A stretch of 64,000 nucleotides of DNA, from NCBI RefSeq assembly GCF_000002425.4, contig NC_037271.1, positions 13,861,903 through 13,925,902 of the forward strand, read 5' to 3'. Position numbers and translations under genes: made by a program. Shown here one piece after another: positions 35,034-49,443 of the stretch. Under the pieces are notes generated by a model. That model was given only the letters and a program-made list of their open reading frames with translations. It made no database searches and was not told the origin of the DNA. Within the stretch, counting starts at the first letter, position 1; each line of letters begins with the position of its first letter. The DNA is from Physcomitrium patens. Lineage: Eukaryota > Streptophyta > Bryopsida > Funariales > Funariaceae.

Positions 35034-35430
35034 ATTGTTTCTTGATTTTTTTAAATTTTTTAAAAATATTCTGAAATCTTTTTTAAAGATTTTTATATTA
35101 ATTATTTTTCTTATCTATACTTTTAATAAAGAAAACTAAGTCCATGTATGTAATATTCATGTATGGTCATTTATTTTCTTATCAAGATATTAATAATGAA
35201 ATTATTCTTATAAGTATATTAATTAATAGATATAATAGCTTAGTAATATTTTATATTAATAAATCTCTATCCATTCCAATTATTTATTTTTATTGTGACT
35301 AAAAAAATATAATCTTAGAATAGATTTAATTTTTTATAACCTTAAATTTTTCTAAAGCATAATCTAAACTTTTTTTTATCCAAGTTGTTAATTTGAAACT
35401 TTATTAATAAATACAAGAGCTTTCATGCAT
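35034..35430. other. AT-rich DNA, nothing recognised
   Basis: Runs of T and A without coding potential or repeats I could align. Confidence 0.5.
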
Positions 35431-37605
35431 ATTACAAAATAAAGTTCATTTTTTGCTATTTATGCCACATACATTTTTGATGGTAAAAAGACTTCAAGTG
35501 GCATTTTAAGCTAATATCAAGATTATCAAGATATTTTTAAGAATAAAAATAAAAGTATTCTTTTAAATCATTATCCTTATGATTATTCAATTAATATTCA
35601 AAAAAAATTCAACTACCATTTTGACTAATCTATAGCTTAGTACAAAACGAATTAACTATGCTAAAAAAAAATATTAATAAGAATGTTGCTAAAAACTTCA
35701 TATGCTATTAATAATCTCTAACAAAAATTCTCATCTTATATATAAAGAAAAAAGATGAATGTGAGTCCTATCAATGGATCTTAATTGGTGGATTAATTAA
35801 AAATATAGTATTGAGTCATGTAATGAAATAAATACTAAGGATAGAGAGTCTTTTGAATATTTACATATTTATTAGAATTTAGAAGTATTTATAAGTATAA
35901 AAGTCTTATTAGAAGAAAAGTTACAAAAATAGAGTCTTATTAAGTCTTAGAGGCAATTATCTTAGTTAGTATAGTATTTCCACTCATTATTGAGTATTAA
36001 TGATTAGTCATTGAGACCAATGTCTATATTGGCCTCATATCTACATGTATTACAAAAATCCTATCAATAATTAGTCAATAGTTAAAAGAAGCATGAAAAA
36101 GAACTTCATGTCTTATAAGTTATGTATGTAGAAAATAGGATTTTTAGTGGATTTAAATTGATTTTATTGCTGTAAAAAATCACCAAGATAGAATAATACA
36201 GTCTTATATGGATATTAGTTTTATATTAATATTATAGAATTTATTTAGAATTTATTTAATATTTCTTATGAATTTTTAGAGAAAATTTCAAGACCTTGGT
36301 AAAATTGAGTTTTACCACCTTGAGAGCCATTATGAAGAAATGAAGCAAGATTTGAAGACTATACATCGTTTCTAGGCTAATTTGGTGTTTTTGAATACCA
36401 TGGTGAAGTCAAAAATGCAAAAAAAAATTAGTTTTACTAGTAGAAAATAGGAGGACCAGCAGCTAGTATAGTCCTTGTAGGAAGAGAGGTGCACAATTCC
36501 TACATGGGTTGTAGCACCTTGGGTATAGGTAGGAAGATAAGATTAAAGCCTCAATGCCTCTTTAAACAACAAATATACACTACTTTTGAGCCTTGATGAG
36601 GTTCGAAGTTCTGACTTCTTTAGCAAGTTATCCTTGAGGTAAAAAATATTCAATTAACTTTTATATTATTTATATTCTACATTTAATCTATCATAACTTA
36701 TTGATAGTAACTTGGATTTACATGATTTATATGTCATTGAAAATATAAAAGAATTATTTATCAAAAAGTATAATTTTTACTTTTACTTTTACTTTTTTCT
36801 AGGTAAAAATCTAGTGAACAGACTATGATTAGTTTTATAGTGTATAATTGCTTGATTGCACTTGTTTCACTTGTTTTGTATTATTCTTTTTTTTTTCTTA
36901 TTTATTGCTACTTCTACTTCATACCACCAATTACAAGCAATTCTTAATTGAGACCATCTTGTAATTTGGGGTGTGGGAGAAATTTACCCTCACAATGAAA
37001 TACTAAAAATATATGTAGATTATTGAGGATTCAATAATATTACCATCAAGAATTGGTATCTTTTACTTTTCATATCAAGACTTCTTAATTAAATCATATA
37101 AAGATCTATATAAAAATAAATTTATAAGAAGCATACAATTAAATATGCATCGAAGAAAGAAATGAATAATGGATTGTATTTTGAACCAAGTATGAATATT
37201 TGAAGTATAATTTCATGCCTTTTGGATTCATAAATATATCAATTAATTTTCAATATTTAATAAATAATTCTTTTTAAGAATTTTTAAATAATTTTGTGAT
37301 TTTTTATCTAAATAATATTTTAATCTATTCTAAAAATACTAAAATAAATATAAATATTATTTTCATTAAGTATTAGAAAAATTTAGAGATGCAAAATTAT
37401 AAGTTAAGATAGAAAGTATATATAGTACTCAACTTAAGTAATTCTTAGGATACATTTCAAATAATCACCTTATAATGGATCTTAGAAAAGTTTAAATTAT
37501 CATGGATTGAAAGATTTCAAGAATAACAAGAGATGTCCAATGTTTTTAGAAACTTGCCAATTACTATTAGATTTTTATTAAGAATTTTTTTAAGTTGAAT
37601 ACGTA
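35431..37605 (+). pseudogene. A-family protease-RT relic (A3)
   Basis: Matches A1 7440-7541 joined to 15956-16750, without the B1 insert. This confirms the reconstruction of A1 and shows that A3 predates or never had B1. It covers the start of RT through the YxDD region and beyond, with dense transitions. A 1235-bp insertion sits at 35760-36994. No LTRs adjoin it, and D copy d cuts it on the right. Confidence 0.8.
35760..36994. mobile_element. Solo LTR, 1235 bp, inside the A3 RT
   Basis: Ends TGTGAG...CTCACA with a perfect 5-bp duplication ATGAA (35755-35759 and 36995-36999). RT homology is continuous across it. It has no long frame and differs from the LTRs of A, B1 and C1, so it marks a further retroelement family. 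A non-autonomous element is possible. Confidence 0.82.
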
Positions 37606-38885
37606 TGGCAATTGTAGAGATCTTTTACCAATCAAAGAGTGGAAACAAAGAAAAAACTTATGAAGAAATTTTTGAGAATTGGTATCATATCATTTAGATT
37701 AATATTGAGATTTTGAAGAATTTTCAAAGTTGGTAATGTACTTAGTAGGTTTAGATTGTGAGAAATAGAAACAAGTTGGCAAATTTGAGGATTTTGTGAA
37801 TTTTTTAGCATTTTTATAAATAAAAATTTGATAATTTTTTGTTATGCTTGTTGTAAATATATATGAAAATTTTTAGATCAATTAATTGGTTAGATTGAAG
37901 ACTATGAGAATTTTTGTGGATTATGATCTTGAATAATTGAAATTTAGGATTAGTAAGAATTTTTCAATCTACTAGTATGTACTAGTTCATTTTAAGCAAA
38001 AATTAGTAAGAGTAATTTAGACTTAAATATCTATACACAATCTAATTTTTAGATTAATTGAATGATTGAATAAGGTGAAATCTTTTTTGAAAAATCAACA
38101 TTCAAGTTGGAGAAAGGAGGCAACCAATAACTAAGAGGTTTTGGAAGCTTTTCTTGCAATTGGTAAGTCGAATTCTTCTGAAATTTTATTTTTTTATTAC
38201 TTGTTTGTTAATTAAAATTTTAAATAAAATTTGAGTCAAGATATATAATTCAATTAATATTTATTGAGGTTTCAAACACCTATAGTAATTGATTAAAATT
38301 TACTTGGGATTTTCTTGGTATTGTTTAGGATTTGATTAAGATTTCTTTAGGATTTTATAAAAATTTTAATTAAGATTTTATTAGAATTTGACTTAATATT
38401 TTATTAAAATTTATTAAAATTTCTATCAGGATTTCAATTAGGATTTAATTAAGATTTGATTTAGGATTTTATTAATATTTATTATAATTTTAATTATAAT
38501 TAAATTATAATTTGATTAGGATTTATTTGGAATCTATTTAAATTTCTATTTTTAATATTTAAAATAAATCTTTATTATTTCTTTAAATTTTCATATATAT
38601 TATATTTTTTAAGATTATTTTTATTTCTTTAATATTTTATTTTTATATTTTTTTAGAATTTTTTATTATATTTTTTTTAAATCAATTTATTTCTTTGTAT
38701 TTTTTTTTGTAAATTCTTCTAAATTTACTTAGATTAGTTAAATTTTGATTAAGATTATTAATAATTAATTAAAATTTATTTAAGACTCCATTAGACTTGG
38801 TACGATTATTATTGTATTTCTTTTTATCTTCCACACCTAAGTGCCCAATGCATTCTTAAGAAAGAATATACATAATATGACACCA
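37606..38885 (+). repeat. LTR-like repeat D, copy d
   Basis: Holds a decayed version of the TTTAGG-rich array (38300-38480) and ends with AAGTGCCCAATGCATTC and AATATGACACC (38845-38884), as in copy b. The left edge lies within the A3 RT. Confidence 0.6.
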
Positions 38886-40098
38886 AGTACTTAACTATAG
38901 AAGGTAAATAGAAATGCAACAAAAAAGTTCTAACAAGTTTCATAGAATCCTAAATAAATTCTAATTAAACCTTAACAATTCTAATCAAATTTAAAACAAA
39001 TCCAAAGGAAATTTGAAATAAATTATTAAGAAAACATTTTAAAATTATAGATTTGTTTTTTTAAAAGTAATAAAAAATCTTAAAGAAATAATAAAGAATA
39101 TTTTTTTAAATATAATAATAAAAATATTAAATAAACTCTAAATAAATCCAAAGTAAATCTTAATTAAATCCTAACCAAACTTATATTAAATTCTAAATAA
39201 ATCCTAAATAAATCTTTAAAAAATTCTAATAAACTCTAAGAAGATCCTAAATAACTTTGATAAAATCCTAACCAAATCTAATGAAGTCCTAATGAATTCT
39301 TAAAGAATTTTAAGTAAATTCCAAGTAATTTTTATAGCTATTTTAAATCTCAATAACTATTAATCAAATCATTGATTTCAATTAGACTTTTACTTATATT
39401 TTAATCTACAAGCAAATAAAAAACATACAAATTTTGAAGAAAATCGAACTAACTAATTGAAAAAAAAAAAAAAAAAAAAAAAAAACTCTTAAAACTCTTA
39501 AAACTCTTAGATGTTGGTTGTCCTCTTTTTCTAATCTAGATATTGATTTTTATAGCAATAATTTTTTCTTGCTGAATTATTCAATTTCTTTACAAATTAG
39601 TAAAAAAGTAGCTACCTAAGTTAAAAATGCTCTCACCAAATATTGCTCCAATCAAATTAGCAGAATTTTTAAGATTGTAAAAACTCTCATTGATCCTAAA
39701 ATTCAAATATCTGAGATCCTAATCCAATAAAACTCCCATATCCTTTAATTTTATTGTTAAATTTACCTCAAAATTGTAAAGCATGTTTAAAATAAGCACA
39801 ATAACTTAATAAAATTTATTTATAAATTTGATATAATACATATAAATATTTTAAATATATAAGCATCTTTTTATTTTTTAAAATCTCTAACCTCTTAATA
39901 CATCTTTTACTTTGAAAAATACTCAATATATATCCAAATTACTTCAAACTAATACTCAAATAGTCTTTGTAAAGTCTTCTTCTTAATCGCATTCTTTGAT
40001 CAGCAAAAGAATCTTGCAATTGCCATAGGCATGCGGTTTTGTGCCTCAAGGTTTGATTTCAACCTTGATTTACAATTTGTCCTCTTTAGATATCAATT
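38886..40098 (-). repeat. LTR-like repeat D, copy e, inverted
   Basis: Mirror of copy d: AATCCTAA-type complements of the array (39120-39300), then GGTTTTGTGCCTCAAGG (40036-40052) and ATCAATT at 40092-40098, the complement of the D start. A poly-A run (39459-39485) and three TTAAAACTC units sit in the middle. Confidence 0.6.
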
Positions 40099-43000
40099 CT
40101 TAATATCTTAATATGATTTTTGCTAAAATATTTTTTAAGCTTTATTCTAAAAATATCTATTTTATTTATTTTCTGAATCTACTTTATTTTGTCTTATTTA
40201 GGGTTTACGAAGTAAATAGAAGCCTTTTTAATAGAAAGATAGTATTAATACTTAAAGTTATTACTACTTTCTTATTATTTATCCATATTTTGCTACTATA
40301 TCTTTCTATTACACTCTTCTATAATAAAACAAATCTTTTTATCTTTCATCATATATTTATATTATAATATAAAAATAGGCATACATTCTACTTAGATTAA
40401 AGAAATTAAATAGAAGTAAGATATTATTTAATATGTTATAAAAAATATATTGAAGTATGATTTATAAGATTTTTCAAAAAAATATTTTAATTTTAAAAAT
40501 ATAAAATTCATTCAAATATACTAAACTTTTATTTTATCAAGATACTTAATTTTAATTTCTTCTCATCTAACTTCTACTTACAAATTATATATGTTTTCTT
40601 CAAATTTCTAATCAATACAATATATTTTTTATTTTTATTTTAATAATAAAACATATTCTAAAAAAAAATGTTGAATAAATAAATACATAATTATGTGAAA
40701 GCTATTTTCATGTACTTATGCTTACAATGCAATCTATTTAATCTACCATACCCTTAAGAAATCACTCTCTAGTCTAAACACATTTAGATAAATGGCTATT
40801 TTTTGAAGAAAGAAAAAGAAGCAAAGTAATCTTTACTAACAATTTTGGCAATATTGCTATTTACACAAACAAAAGCAACATACAAAATTCGGCTTAACAA
40901 TTGCTTAAGAATTCAATTAACTATGTGACTTTACAATTAAAATCCTAGGTATAAATCTTTATTGATAAAGTAATAAAATCAAGCTATTGCTTATCGAAAC
41001 ATTACACATAATTATTTTTGATTTCAACCATTGAGTCAATTTGACCTAAAAAATGACATTTTCAAATACTTGCATTTAGGCTACAATCCATCTACTTTAT
41101 CATATCTTTAAAAAACCACTTTTTAATCCAATTGGATTTAGATAATTGGCTATTATCTAAAAAAAGTATATATGACAAAGCAATCTTTATTGACTACTTT
41201 GACAATGCCACTACTTACAAGAATAAGAGCAATGTCACAAATTGTGATCATACATGTTAGAGAATACACAAGCTTTTTGGAGATTACTAAACAAGGCAAG
41301 TAACTAAATATAAGGCTAAATGAAGCTTTTTTTGTTTAGATCTAGTCATACTTATGATAGAAATGAAACCTATTGATAATTATCTTCAGTGAAAAATAAG
41401 AAATATCAATAGAGACATTTACAACATTGATATAAAAATGTATCGTTGGTTGTTATTGTCTTAGAATCTCAGTGCTTGTTGGATTTGCATGCATAAATGT
41501 TCCGCAAAGAGATTCCAATATTAATATTATGAATGTGAATTCAAAAGAATGACAAATTCTAAAACTATTTATAAGTAGTATTGTGAATTAAAGATATTAT
41601 TCAACTCATACAATTATAAATATGATTTTACCCAAATAATTGTATAAATAATAGTATAGGTCTTTATTTTATCATTTTATTATTAATTTGGTATAAGACA
41701 TCTATTATTCCTTATATAAAGAATCAATAGTAGAATATTATAAATTTTATTAGAAAAATTAGATTATTGATAAATTTATCATTTAAAAATAATAATACTA
41801 AATTTATTAAATATTCTTTGAATTTTGAAATATTTCATGTGGACTAAATTTTATGCTTATGTATGTTAGGATATTAGCCACTAAAGTTTCTCTCTTATTG
41901 CAAATTTATTTTTTTGGTCTATATGCCTAATAATATCATTTCTAACTCTTCCATCATTCTTTTCTTACTTCTTAAACCTTTGTAAAATTCTATACTTACT
42001 AATTTGCACCTCCACTTCATTTTTATTGATTGTTTTAGATAATCTATCTTTAAATTTGTGGATCCCAATCTTCTTTGCTATGTCATTTTATTTTTTTATT
42101 TACTTCTATTTAAAATGTTCTTAATCAAAATTCAATTCTTTTAATAGTTTGATATTTTTAAACTATTTTTTGTAAAGTTGATTATTGTAAGTCCTTTTAT
42201 TGTCTTTTATTATGAAGATATTAATCTTTACATAAATTCTATTTTTATATATAAATTTATATAAAAATAATTAATAATAATAATTTTTTGATTTTTTTAA
42301 TATTATAGAAGTTTAAAATCTAATAAAAAAACCTTATTTTATTTTTTAAAAATTAATTAGCAAATAAAAAGTATAATGTTTTAAATTTTGGGAAAAAAAT
42401 CTCCTAACAATAATAAAAAAATACCACCTTTAATTTTAACTTATTTAAGTTTTGGATAGCTTTTTGGTTGTACAAATCTTGTGAATGGTTAGATCCTACT
42501 ATGTCTTTGACTAATCTACTATCTACTTGGATTACCAATAGTCTAAATTATAAAAATAAAAAATATATGTCTAGTCTGAAATAAATAGTAAAAATAAAAA
42601 AATTTTAGAAACATCCATATATTTTAATTTTCTAATTATGCTATTAGAATTGCAATCATTAAAATATGAAGGTAAGTCAGTGTAAAACTAAAAGAAAGTT
42701 TTTTCAAAATATATTGGCATACTTTGAATATTTAAGCCATAAAGATTAAATCTTGTATTAATGAATACAACTTCAAATAACGTATTTTATGTGTAGTATA
42801 AATACACCATTCCAAATATGATATTCTATGAAAAATGTGTAAGAAACCATTTCAACTATACATAGTATAAACCACATTTTTTGTTCAAAGTATAAACAAG
42901 TCCAAATTCAAAATTAACTTTGTAAAAATTATAGCCTAAAAAATTTAATTATTTTTTAAAATTATACACTTCTAAAATTAATTTAAAAAATTAATTTATT

Positions 43001-44250
43001 TTTTTTGACTAAACTATCAGAAATGTAAACATCAAAAATAAAGGGTAGTTCAACTAAAGACTTTAAAACAAATATGTTAAATCATTTTAGGATATTATTA
43101 TACCTCTAAATTTAAATACTAAATTTCAAATAATATTTTATATAAAATAAATATGTTATTTTTTAATTTTAAAAAAGTCTAAAAGAAAATTTATTTTTTT
43201 TAATTAATAGTAGCAAAGAAGTTATTATCACATTCTAAATGTCTAATATTTCTTAAGCTATAAAAAAATGTAAAATTCTAAAATTATTTATGAAAAAATA
43301 ATTTATAAAATTAGTAGAATTAATAAATTTTATTCATACATACATACATATATAAATACAACATATAAAATCAACATAGAAAAAACTTTTATATTTATAT
43401 ACATATATATAAATAAAAAAATGAATAGAATATTCTAAGTCCACCAATAAGTAGATCTTAAAAATTAAAGTTATAGATCAAATTAAAATTAAATAACACC
43501 ATATATTTATAATATCAATTTAAAAACTAAATAAGTCAAATTCTTAATATCTACCAAAATAAAAACTTCTAAAAAAATTTAATCATATAATTGTACTTCA
43601 AATTATAAAATAGAAAATTTGAAAAACTTAAAACTTATAAAAACATAAATTAAAAAAATAAAAAGTAAAAATTTAAATTATATATACTTCTAAGTCTAAA
43701 ACGTTTTAGAATATGATATTTACGTTATTATAATTTTATATTTTCATATTAAAATTTAAAATATAATATTTTAAAATTAAAAACCTAATATTAAAAAATA
43801 TTACTAAAATTAAAAAATCAATATCAAATAGGACTTTTAGAATATGTATTTATATTTATTTAAAGCTCTTGTAGATAAATTTGTGAGGTTGTTATAAATT
43901 ATCTTGTAATTATAAAAATTGCAGTTTGTTTAATTTCTATTAAATATAAAGTATTGAAAAAAACATTGGTGCTTCTATTTTTGCATCTCAATAAGTTTTT
44001 AAGCTAATATGATTGGATGCTTCATTACAAAGGTTTTGATTTTGTATTATGCTAGTTAGAAGATGTTTAAATCTCATAGCAATAGCAAGCAATAAATTCA
44101 TGTAGACACTAAATCTATCCTCATTAATCCACAAATTTTTATTTTTAGTATATTTAAAACAAAAAAATTCAATGATTGTTTTTTACTTTAACTTGATCCT
44201 ACATAGAGAATAATTACTAACTAAAAGAATTGATAATATAAATATTACTT

Positions 44251-44293
<43 letters not shown>

Positions 44294-46420
44294 TTAATAT
44301 GCATAAAATTTTATATATTAAAAAAATATTTATAGAATGAAATCTCATATATAACTCTCTATTTATAATTAATTTTTCTAAATTATATTTTTTTACATAA
44401 ATAATTTGGACCATATTACAATAGCTCTAGTCTGGGATTTTTAGGCTAATGATAAATTGATGCTATTTTTTCCTTTCTATTTAAGTGGTAAGAGAACTCT
44501 CAATATCATATAAAAACATGATGATTTTGGCTATATAAATATTTTTCTTACATGACTAATTCTACATAGACTATAATCATTGTAAAACAACTGAAATTTG
44601 TAATAGTTAGAAATTTTCAATTCAAAAATTAATTCGATGTTATAGCTCTAATGTCAATATAAATTAAGTCTCCATTTGGATGTCATAATTTTTTTTTAAT
44701 TCTTTTTTCACAGGCTGTAGTTAATAGAGATTTTTTTTCTTCTAATTAAAATTTAAAAAATAAAAAAAATAAAAAAATAAAAAAAATAAAAAACTTCTAA
44801 ATTTCATTGATATGGTTTTTTTTTTAAACTAAAAGAGAATTTTATTAATAATTTTTCTAAAAAAAATATTAATTTATTATATTTCAAAAAATAAGAGAAT
44901 AATATTGAGAAGAATATCATTTTAAAATATTAAAATAATAATAAAAAAATTACTAATTTTTTAAAAGAAATAATAATTAAGAAAGTTAATCCATTTATTT
45001 CAATTTTGACATAATTTTTTTTTTTGTTAATACATCATTTAGAATTATAATTTTTGTAGGTTAATAAAAAATTTAAAGTTTTAGATCATGCTATATATTT
45101 AGTTGTTCCATCCATCGACCCAAGTTTTCTAAATTTCTAAACTTTAGACCATAACTGTCATCAAAATTTAATCTAATATCTTAAATTTTTACTTTATAGA
45201 TCTCTAAATTTTATACCAAAAACCTAAAAATTATAAGTTTTAAATTCTGAATCTAAATTCTGGAAACTTCTAATTTTCTGTCTTTTCATATTATTTTTTT
45301 AAAGTTTTTCTTTTGGATCTAATTACAAAATTTATTAGTAAATAAAATTATTTTATTACAGTAAATATTATTTTATGAAAGATATTTTTCTTGATTAAAG
45401 TTTTTAGTATAATATAGAATTATTTATAAGATTTTCCATTTCAATATTAATTTAAATATATTTACTAGATTGTTTTTCCTCTAATTGTTTTTACTAATTA
45501 TTAAATTAAGTTTTTTATTAATAGCTAATTAAATTTTATTTAGAATAATTTCTAATTTTATTTAGCAATAATTTTTAGATTTTGAAATTTTAATTCTTTA
45601 GACAAAAGTAACTATGTTTTTTTTTGTATAAATAACTCTTATTTCTTTGCTTGATAAGATTAGTTAATCAAAAAATTATTAAAATAACTAATATTTTATT
45701 ATTAATATAGATATTTATAATTCTTATATTTATATATTATTAATAAATTATTTTAGAATTATCTATTTTAAAATATAATTAGATATATATATTTTTATTT
45801 ATTTATTTTAAAAAAATAATCAATTTAAATTATTTTTCTTATATTTGAAAGTATAAAATATTAATTTAATATTATTTATTTGTTTTTCTATTATTTTTTA
45901 ATATTTAATTCTAAATTTACTATTTTCATGATAATGACAATATATTTGATAAGCTATTGATTTTCTTAAGTCTTTACTAGCTTTAGCAAAAGCTTATATG
46001 AGAATATAAGATCAGGTCCTATCTTGGATTTTATCCTACATCTAATCATGTTCTTTAAAACGTTTATTTCTATTATATTTTTTCATTCAAATGCTTTTTC
46101 AAAACAATGATGTTCCTTAGATATTATAGTAGTTTTTTTTTTTTCATTTTAAAAAAAAGATTATAAGTAAATCCTAAAATCCTTACCATCAATTGTAAAA
46201 GAGTATTTTCATAAATCTTGATGTTACAAAAGAAAGATACAAGAGCAAGTGAATTGTAGACTTACAAAAGCCTTAATAGCAAAAAGATTATTATATTGTT
46301 ATTTTATGCTATTTTATTAATAAAAAATAATAAATAAATAAAACAAACAAAAAATAACAAAAATAATAAAAAACAAAAAAAATTGAAAATAGAACAATTT
46401 ATTTTTTGTGTCAATAGTTG
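40099..46420. other. Very AT-rich DNA without recognised genes
   Basis: About 6.3 kb of sequence at very high AT content. Frames such as 40113-40367 and 44217-44414 consist of Ile, Phe, Leu, Tyr, Lys and Asn and look like chance products of composition. It is probably repeat DNA decayed past recognition. Confidence 0.55.
44250..44292. repeat. (TG)n(TA)n(CA)n microsatellite
   Basis: TGTGTG, then TATATA, then ACACAC: a self-complementary run of about 43 bases. Confidence 0.95.
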
Positions 46421-46429
46421 GTTTCATTA

Positions 46430-46740
46430 TATCATACATGCTTTATGAATCACATTTTGCCTTGAGAAGAGTGTTGAAATATATAATGGGTTAGTAATGG
46501 GAAGTCAAAGAAGCTATAAAAGTATTGATAGTTTGTAGTTTCTTTTTGTTCTTAGAAAACTCTTTGCTAAACAAGTTTGTATTGATGTGATATGCAATTG
46601 TGACTAGGACTTTTGACTAAGTGGATAGATGTAGTTTTTTACAATGTGATATTTTTTGTTCTATTATTTTCAAAAGAACTAGAAGTATAGATATGTTTGT
46701 GTGCAATAACTAATAGACAAGGTTTTTGTATTACCTTTAG
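46430..46740 (+). pseudogene. Ty1/copia RT end and RNase H fragment
   Basis: Reads S-H-F-A-L-R-R-V-L-K-Y-I-M-G (near 46440-46490), the junction of copia RT and RNase H. In a broken frame it then reads C-D-x-D-F-x-x-S...F-L...F-x-K, matching the first RNase H catalytic region (near 46595-46690). Confidence 0.6.
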
Positions 46741-46746
46741 TCAAAG

Positions 46747-46883
46747 TATTGAATAATACCATAAAGATTGTACCACAAGCTAAAACTTCTCTAATATATA
46801 ATTGAAGCTTAACAAAGTATTGTCTTTTATTTTTCTAGCATATTTGTATTTGTAACATTGAATGAATGTCATTTTGGATAACA
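46747..46883 (+). repeat. Element E left LTR
   Basis: TATTGAATAATACC...GATAACA, 137 bp, short for a copia LTR. The primer site begins at 46884. Confidence 0.7.
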
Positions 46884-47216
46884 TGGTATCAAAGTTATGG
46901 ATGAATAAGAGCTATAGACAAACAATAACTTGATGGATGAATAATTGCTAGTTGAGTAAATAGTTGTCATGGAGTTTTTATTAAAAGTTATTTGCTTGCT
47001 ACCAACTCTTTCTAATTATTATTTTTGCTATTAGCTCCAATTGCTATTGAAGTTGAAAAAATGTTGTTTTTTCTTCATCATGGCTTAATATCACTACCTT
47101 TTCTATTGAAATTTAATACAATATTTTTTAATTATTCTACTACTGATGACATAAGATTTATTATTATTGAATAATCTTTTGGTTTACTACTGTTGCATTT
47201 TTTGTATTAATAATGG

Positions 47217-47700
47217 CATCATCTTCAACCAAGTATCACATTAATCAATTGAATAAAAACAACTATGGCACGTAGATATTTGTTATAAAGAACTTGATGT
47301 GCTTACATAAACTCTACATATTTGTAGATAAGACATTGCAATGTCCTACAATTATGGACAAGAAATTAAAATGGAAGTTAAACAAGGCATAAGCACATGC
47401 ATTGATTGCCTTCAATATGAAGTCTTTGTAGTTGATACACATATGCAAATGGAAGGAAACAAAAGAAATGTTGAATATTCTAGCTAGATCTACAAGTCAT
47501 TAGAGGTTATTACTAAGATTTTTTTGATAAAAAAACTCCACAATTCTTAGTACTTTGATGGTGAGCCTATAAAGAGTTTTTTTAGCTAAATCTTTGACCT
47601 TAGAAATCAATACATTTAGTTCAATAGTAAAATAGTCAAACAAACTATGGCTTTTTTTGTACTTAATGTATTGCAAAAGTCATGGAATTTACTTATTTAA
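47217..47700 (+). pseudogene. Element E gag
   Basis: Copia gag hallmarks in a nearly single frame: L-N-K-N-N-Y-G-T-(W to stop)-x-F-V-I-K-N-L-M, then W-K-x-N-K-A-x-A-H-A-L-I-A-F-N-M. Stops at tryptophan and glutamine codons. A decayed knuckle lies near 47990-48030. Confidence 0.75.
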
Positions 47701-48479
47701 TTAATTGCATTAAAAAAAATTAAAAAATCACAAAAAAGATTATATAATCTATATTCCTTAAAAAAGAGATATATATAAAAAAAAAATAAAAATAAAAAAT
47801 AGTAGCTCTGTTTTTTTTTTGCTTTAGCAATGCATATAGGAGAGCAGCAACTCTTGAAGAAGTAAGATCTATGACAAAAGCAAAAACCAAAGATTGATAA
47901 ATCTAAAAGCAGTTGCAAGGTTTGTAAATATAAAGAATATTAGTAAGGTGATTCTTATGATTATAAAGTCTGAAAATAATTATATAAGTTATAAGCAATA
48001 ATTACATTATTATTTCAATTATGCCATTATGTTTGTGTTGATAATGTAGTAGATTTATACATCCAAAGAAGAAGGAATAAGTTTCTCAACTTCAATGAAA
48101 ATGAGACCATCAAACTATAAGGCTATAATAGTGGCATCAAAAAATCACAAGGTTCATATGAAATGCACCTTATAATTTTGAACCTTAAAAGGAAATGCAT
48201 TCTTGTAGTTACAAAGAATGTATATTAGATTCTTAGAGCACGTGACATATTCTTATTAGCCACAATCTGGTGCAAAAAAAATTATAAATTTAGTTTGGAT
48301 GACAATAGAATTAATTGGATCTTTTCTTCAAATGACTTATTTATGCAAGACATGCTCAATGATAAATCTTATCTTATATCTTTTGAAATTGAAGAAGTTG
48401 TAATTACTAGTTCATCTATCTTAGATTGTATGCTTATTGAATAGCATCAAGTATTAGCATATACTTCAATGCATACAAT

Positions 48480-49340
48480 ACAAGAAACAAAGAAAATGAA
48501 TAGTATCTAAGAATTGAAGATCAAGGGTAAGAAAGATAAAGTACCCACATGTAAATCATGCATTATTAGTAAGGCTTAAATATAATCTTTTCTATATAAG
48601 CAAAAGCTTGCCAATTGTATTCTAAATGTAGTAGTATTTGATATTAGTAATTCAAATATAACTAATTTTGATGGTACAAAATGGTTAGCTTTGTAGATTG
48701 ACAGATACTTTGATTATTGTAGCCTTATATTTCTACAAACTAAAGATTAGGTGCATGTTGCTTAGAAGAATCATAAAATAGAGCTATAAAGAAGAACCAA
48801 ACGAAATATGATATTTTCTTATTAATCATGGCATTGAGCTCTTAAATTATAAATTTGGTTCACATTTTAAGGTTGAAGACATTTGATACATTTATATTCA
48901 TGTATATATACATGAGATTGTTGACATGGTAGAACATATGATGTGAATTATCTTTGAAAGAGTACAAATATTCTTAGATGATACCAATCCAAATCATTGA
49001 TAATCAGCATTTACTTAAACTCACAATTATCTTTTATTTGCAAGATTTGTTCATAAAACACTGTATGAAGTTTTCTACAATAAAAAAAATCTTCTATTAG
49101 ATATTCTTATCATATTGGTTATCTTGCTTGGTATCACATATCAATTGCAAAGTGTCAAAAGGTTAAGTCAAAGGCGAAGAAAGGTATTTTTGTTAGATAT
49201 TTATATGTCAGAAAAAAAATAGGAGATTTTTTTTTATTTGATAAGAAAAAGATAATTTTTAGTTGAGATATAGTTTTCTTTGATAAAAAGGACAAGTTGT
49301 TTGAAGAGCCACCAACTCTTGAAGAGAGAAGGTAGGGGGC
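48480..49340 (+). pseudogene. Element E integrase
   Basis: C-K-S-C-I-I-G-K-A (48550-48580) is the zinc-finger end. F-D-G-T-K-W...I-D-R-Y-F-D-Y-C...F-L-Q-T-K-D-Q-V-H follows from the core, then K-K-G-I-F-V-R-Y...L-F-D-K-K-K-I-I-F-S near 49180-49265 from the C-terminal region. Several stops. Confidence 0.72.
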
Positions 49341-49443
49341 AAAAATCTTCACGAAATTTCTTTTTAGGGATAAGTTTCTAGCTTTTAAAGATATCTTACA
49401 CCTTTTTTCAATTGAGAACTAAATCCCACTTTTAGAAGAAGAG

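Noticed and set aside
39459..39485. Poly-A run as the tail of a LINE or SINE
   Set aside because: It sits inside D copy e, with no target duplication and no LINE or SINE body beside it.
40113..40367. 84-codon frame in the AT-rich zone, looking like a membrane protein
   Set aside because: Made almost wholly of Ile, Phe, Leu, Tyr and Asn from A/T-only codons, as expected by chance in such DNA.
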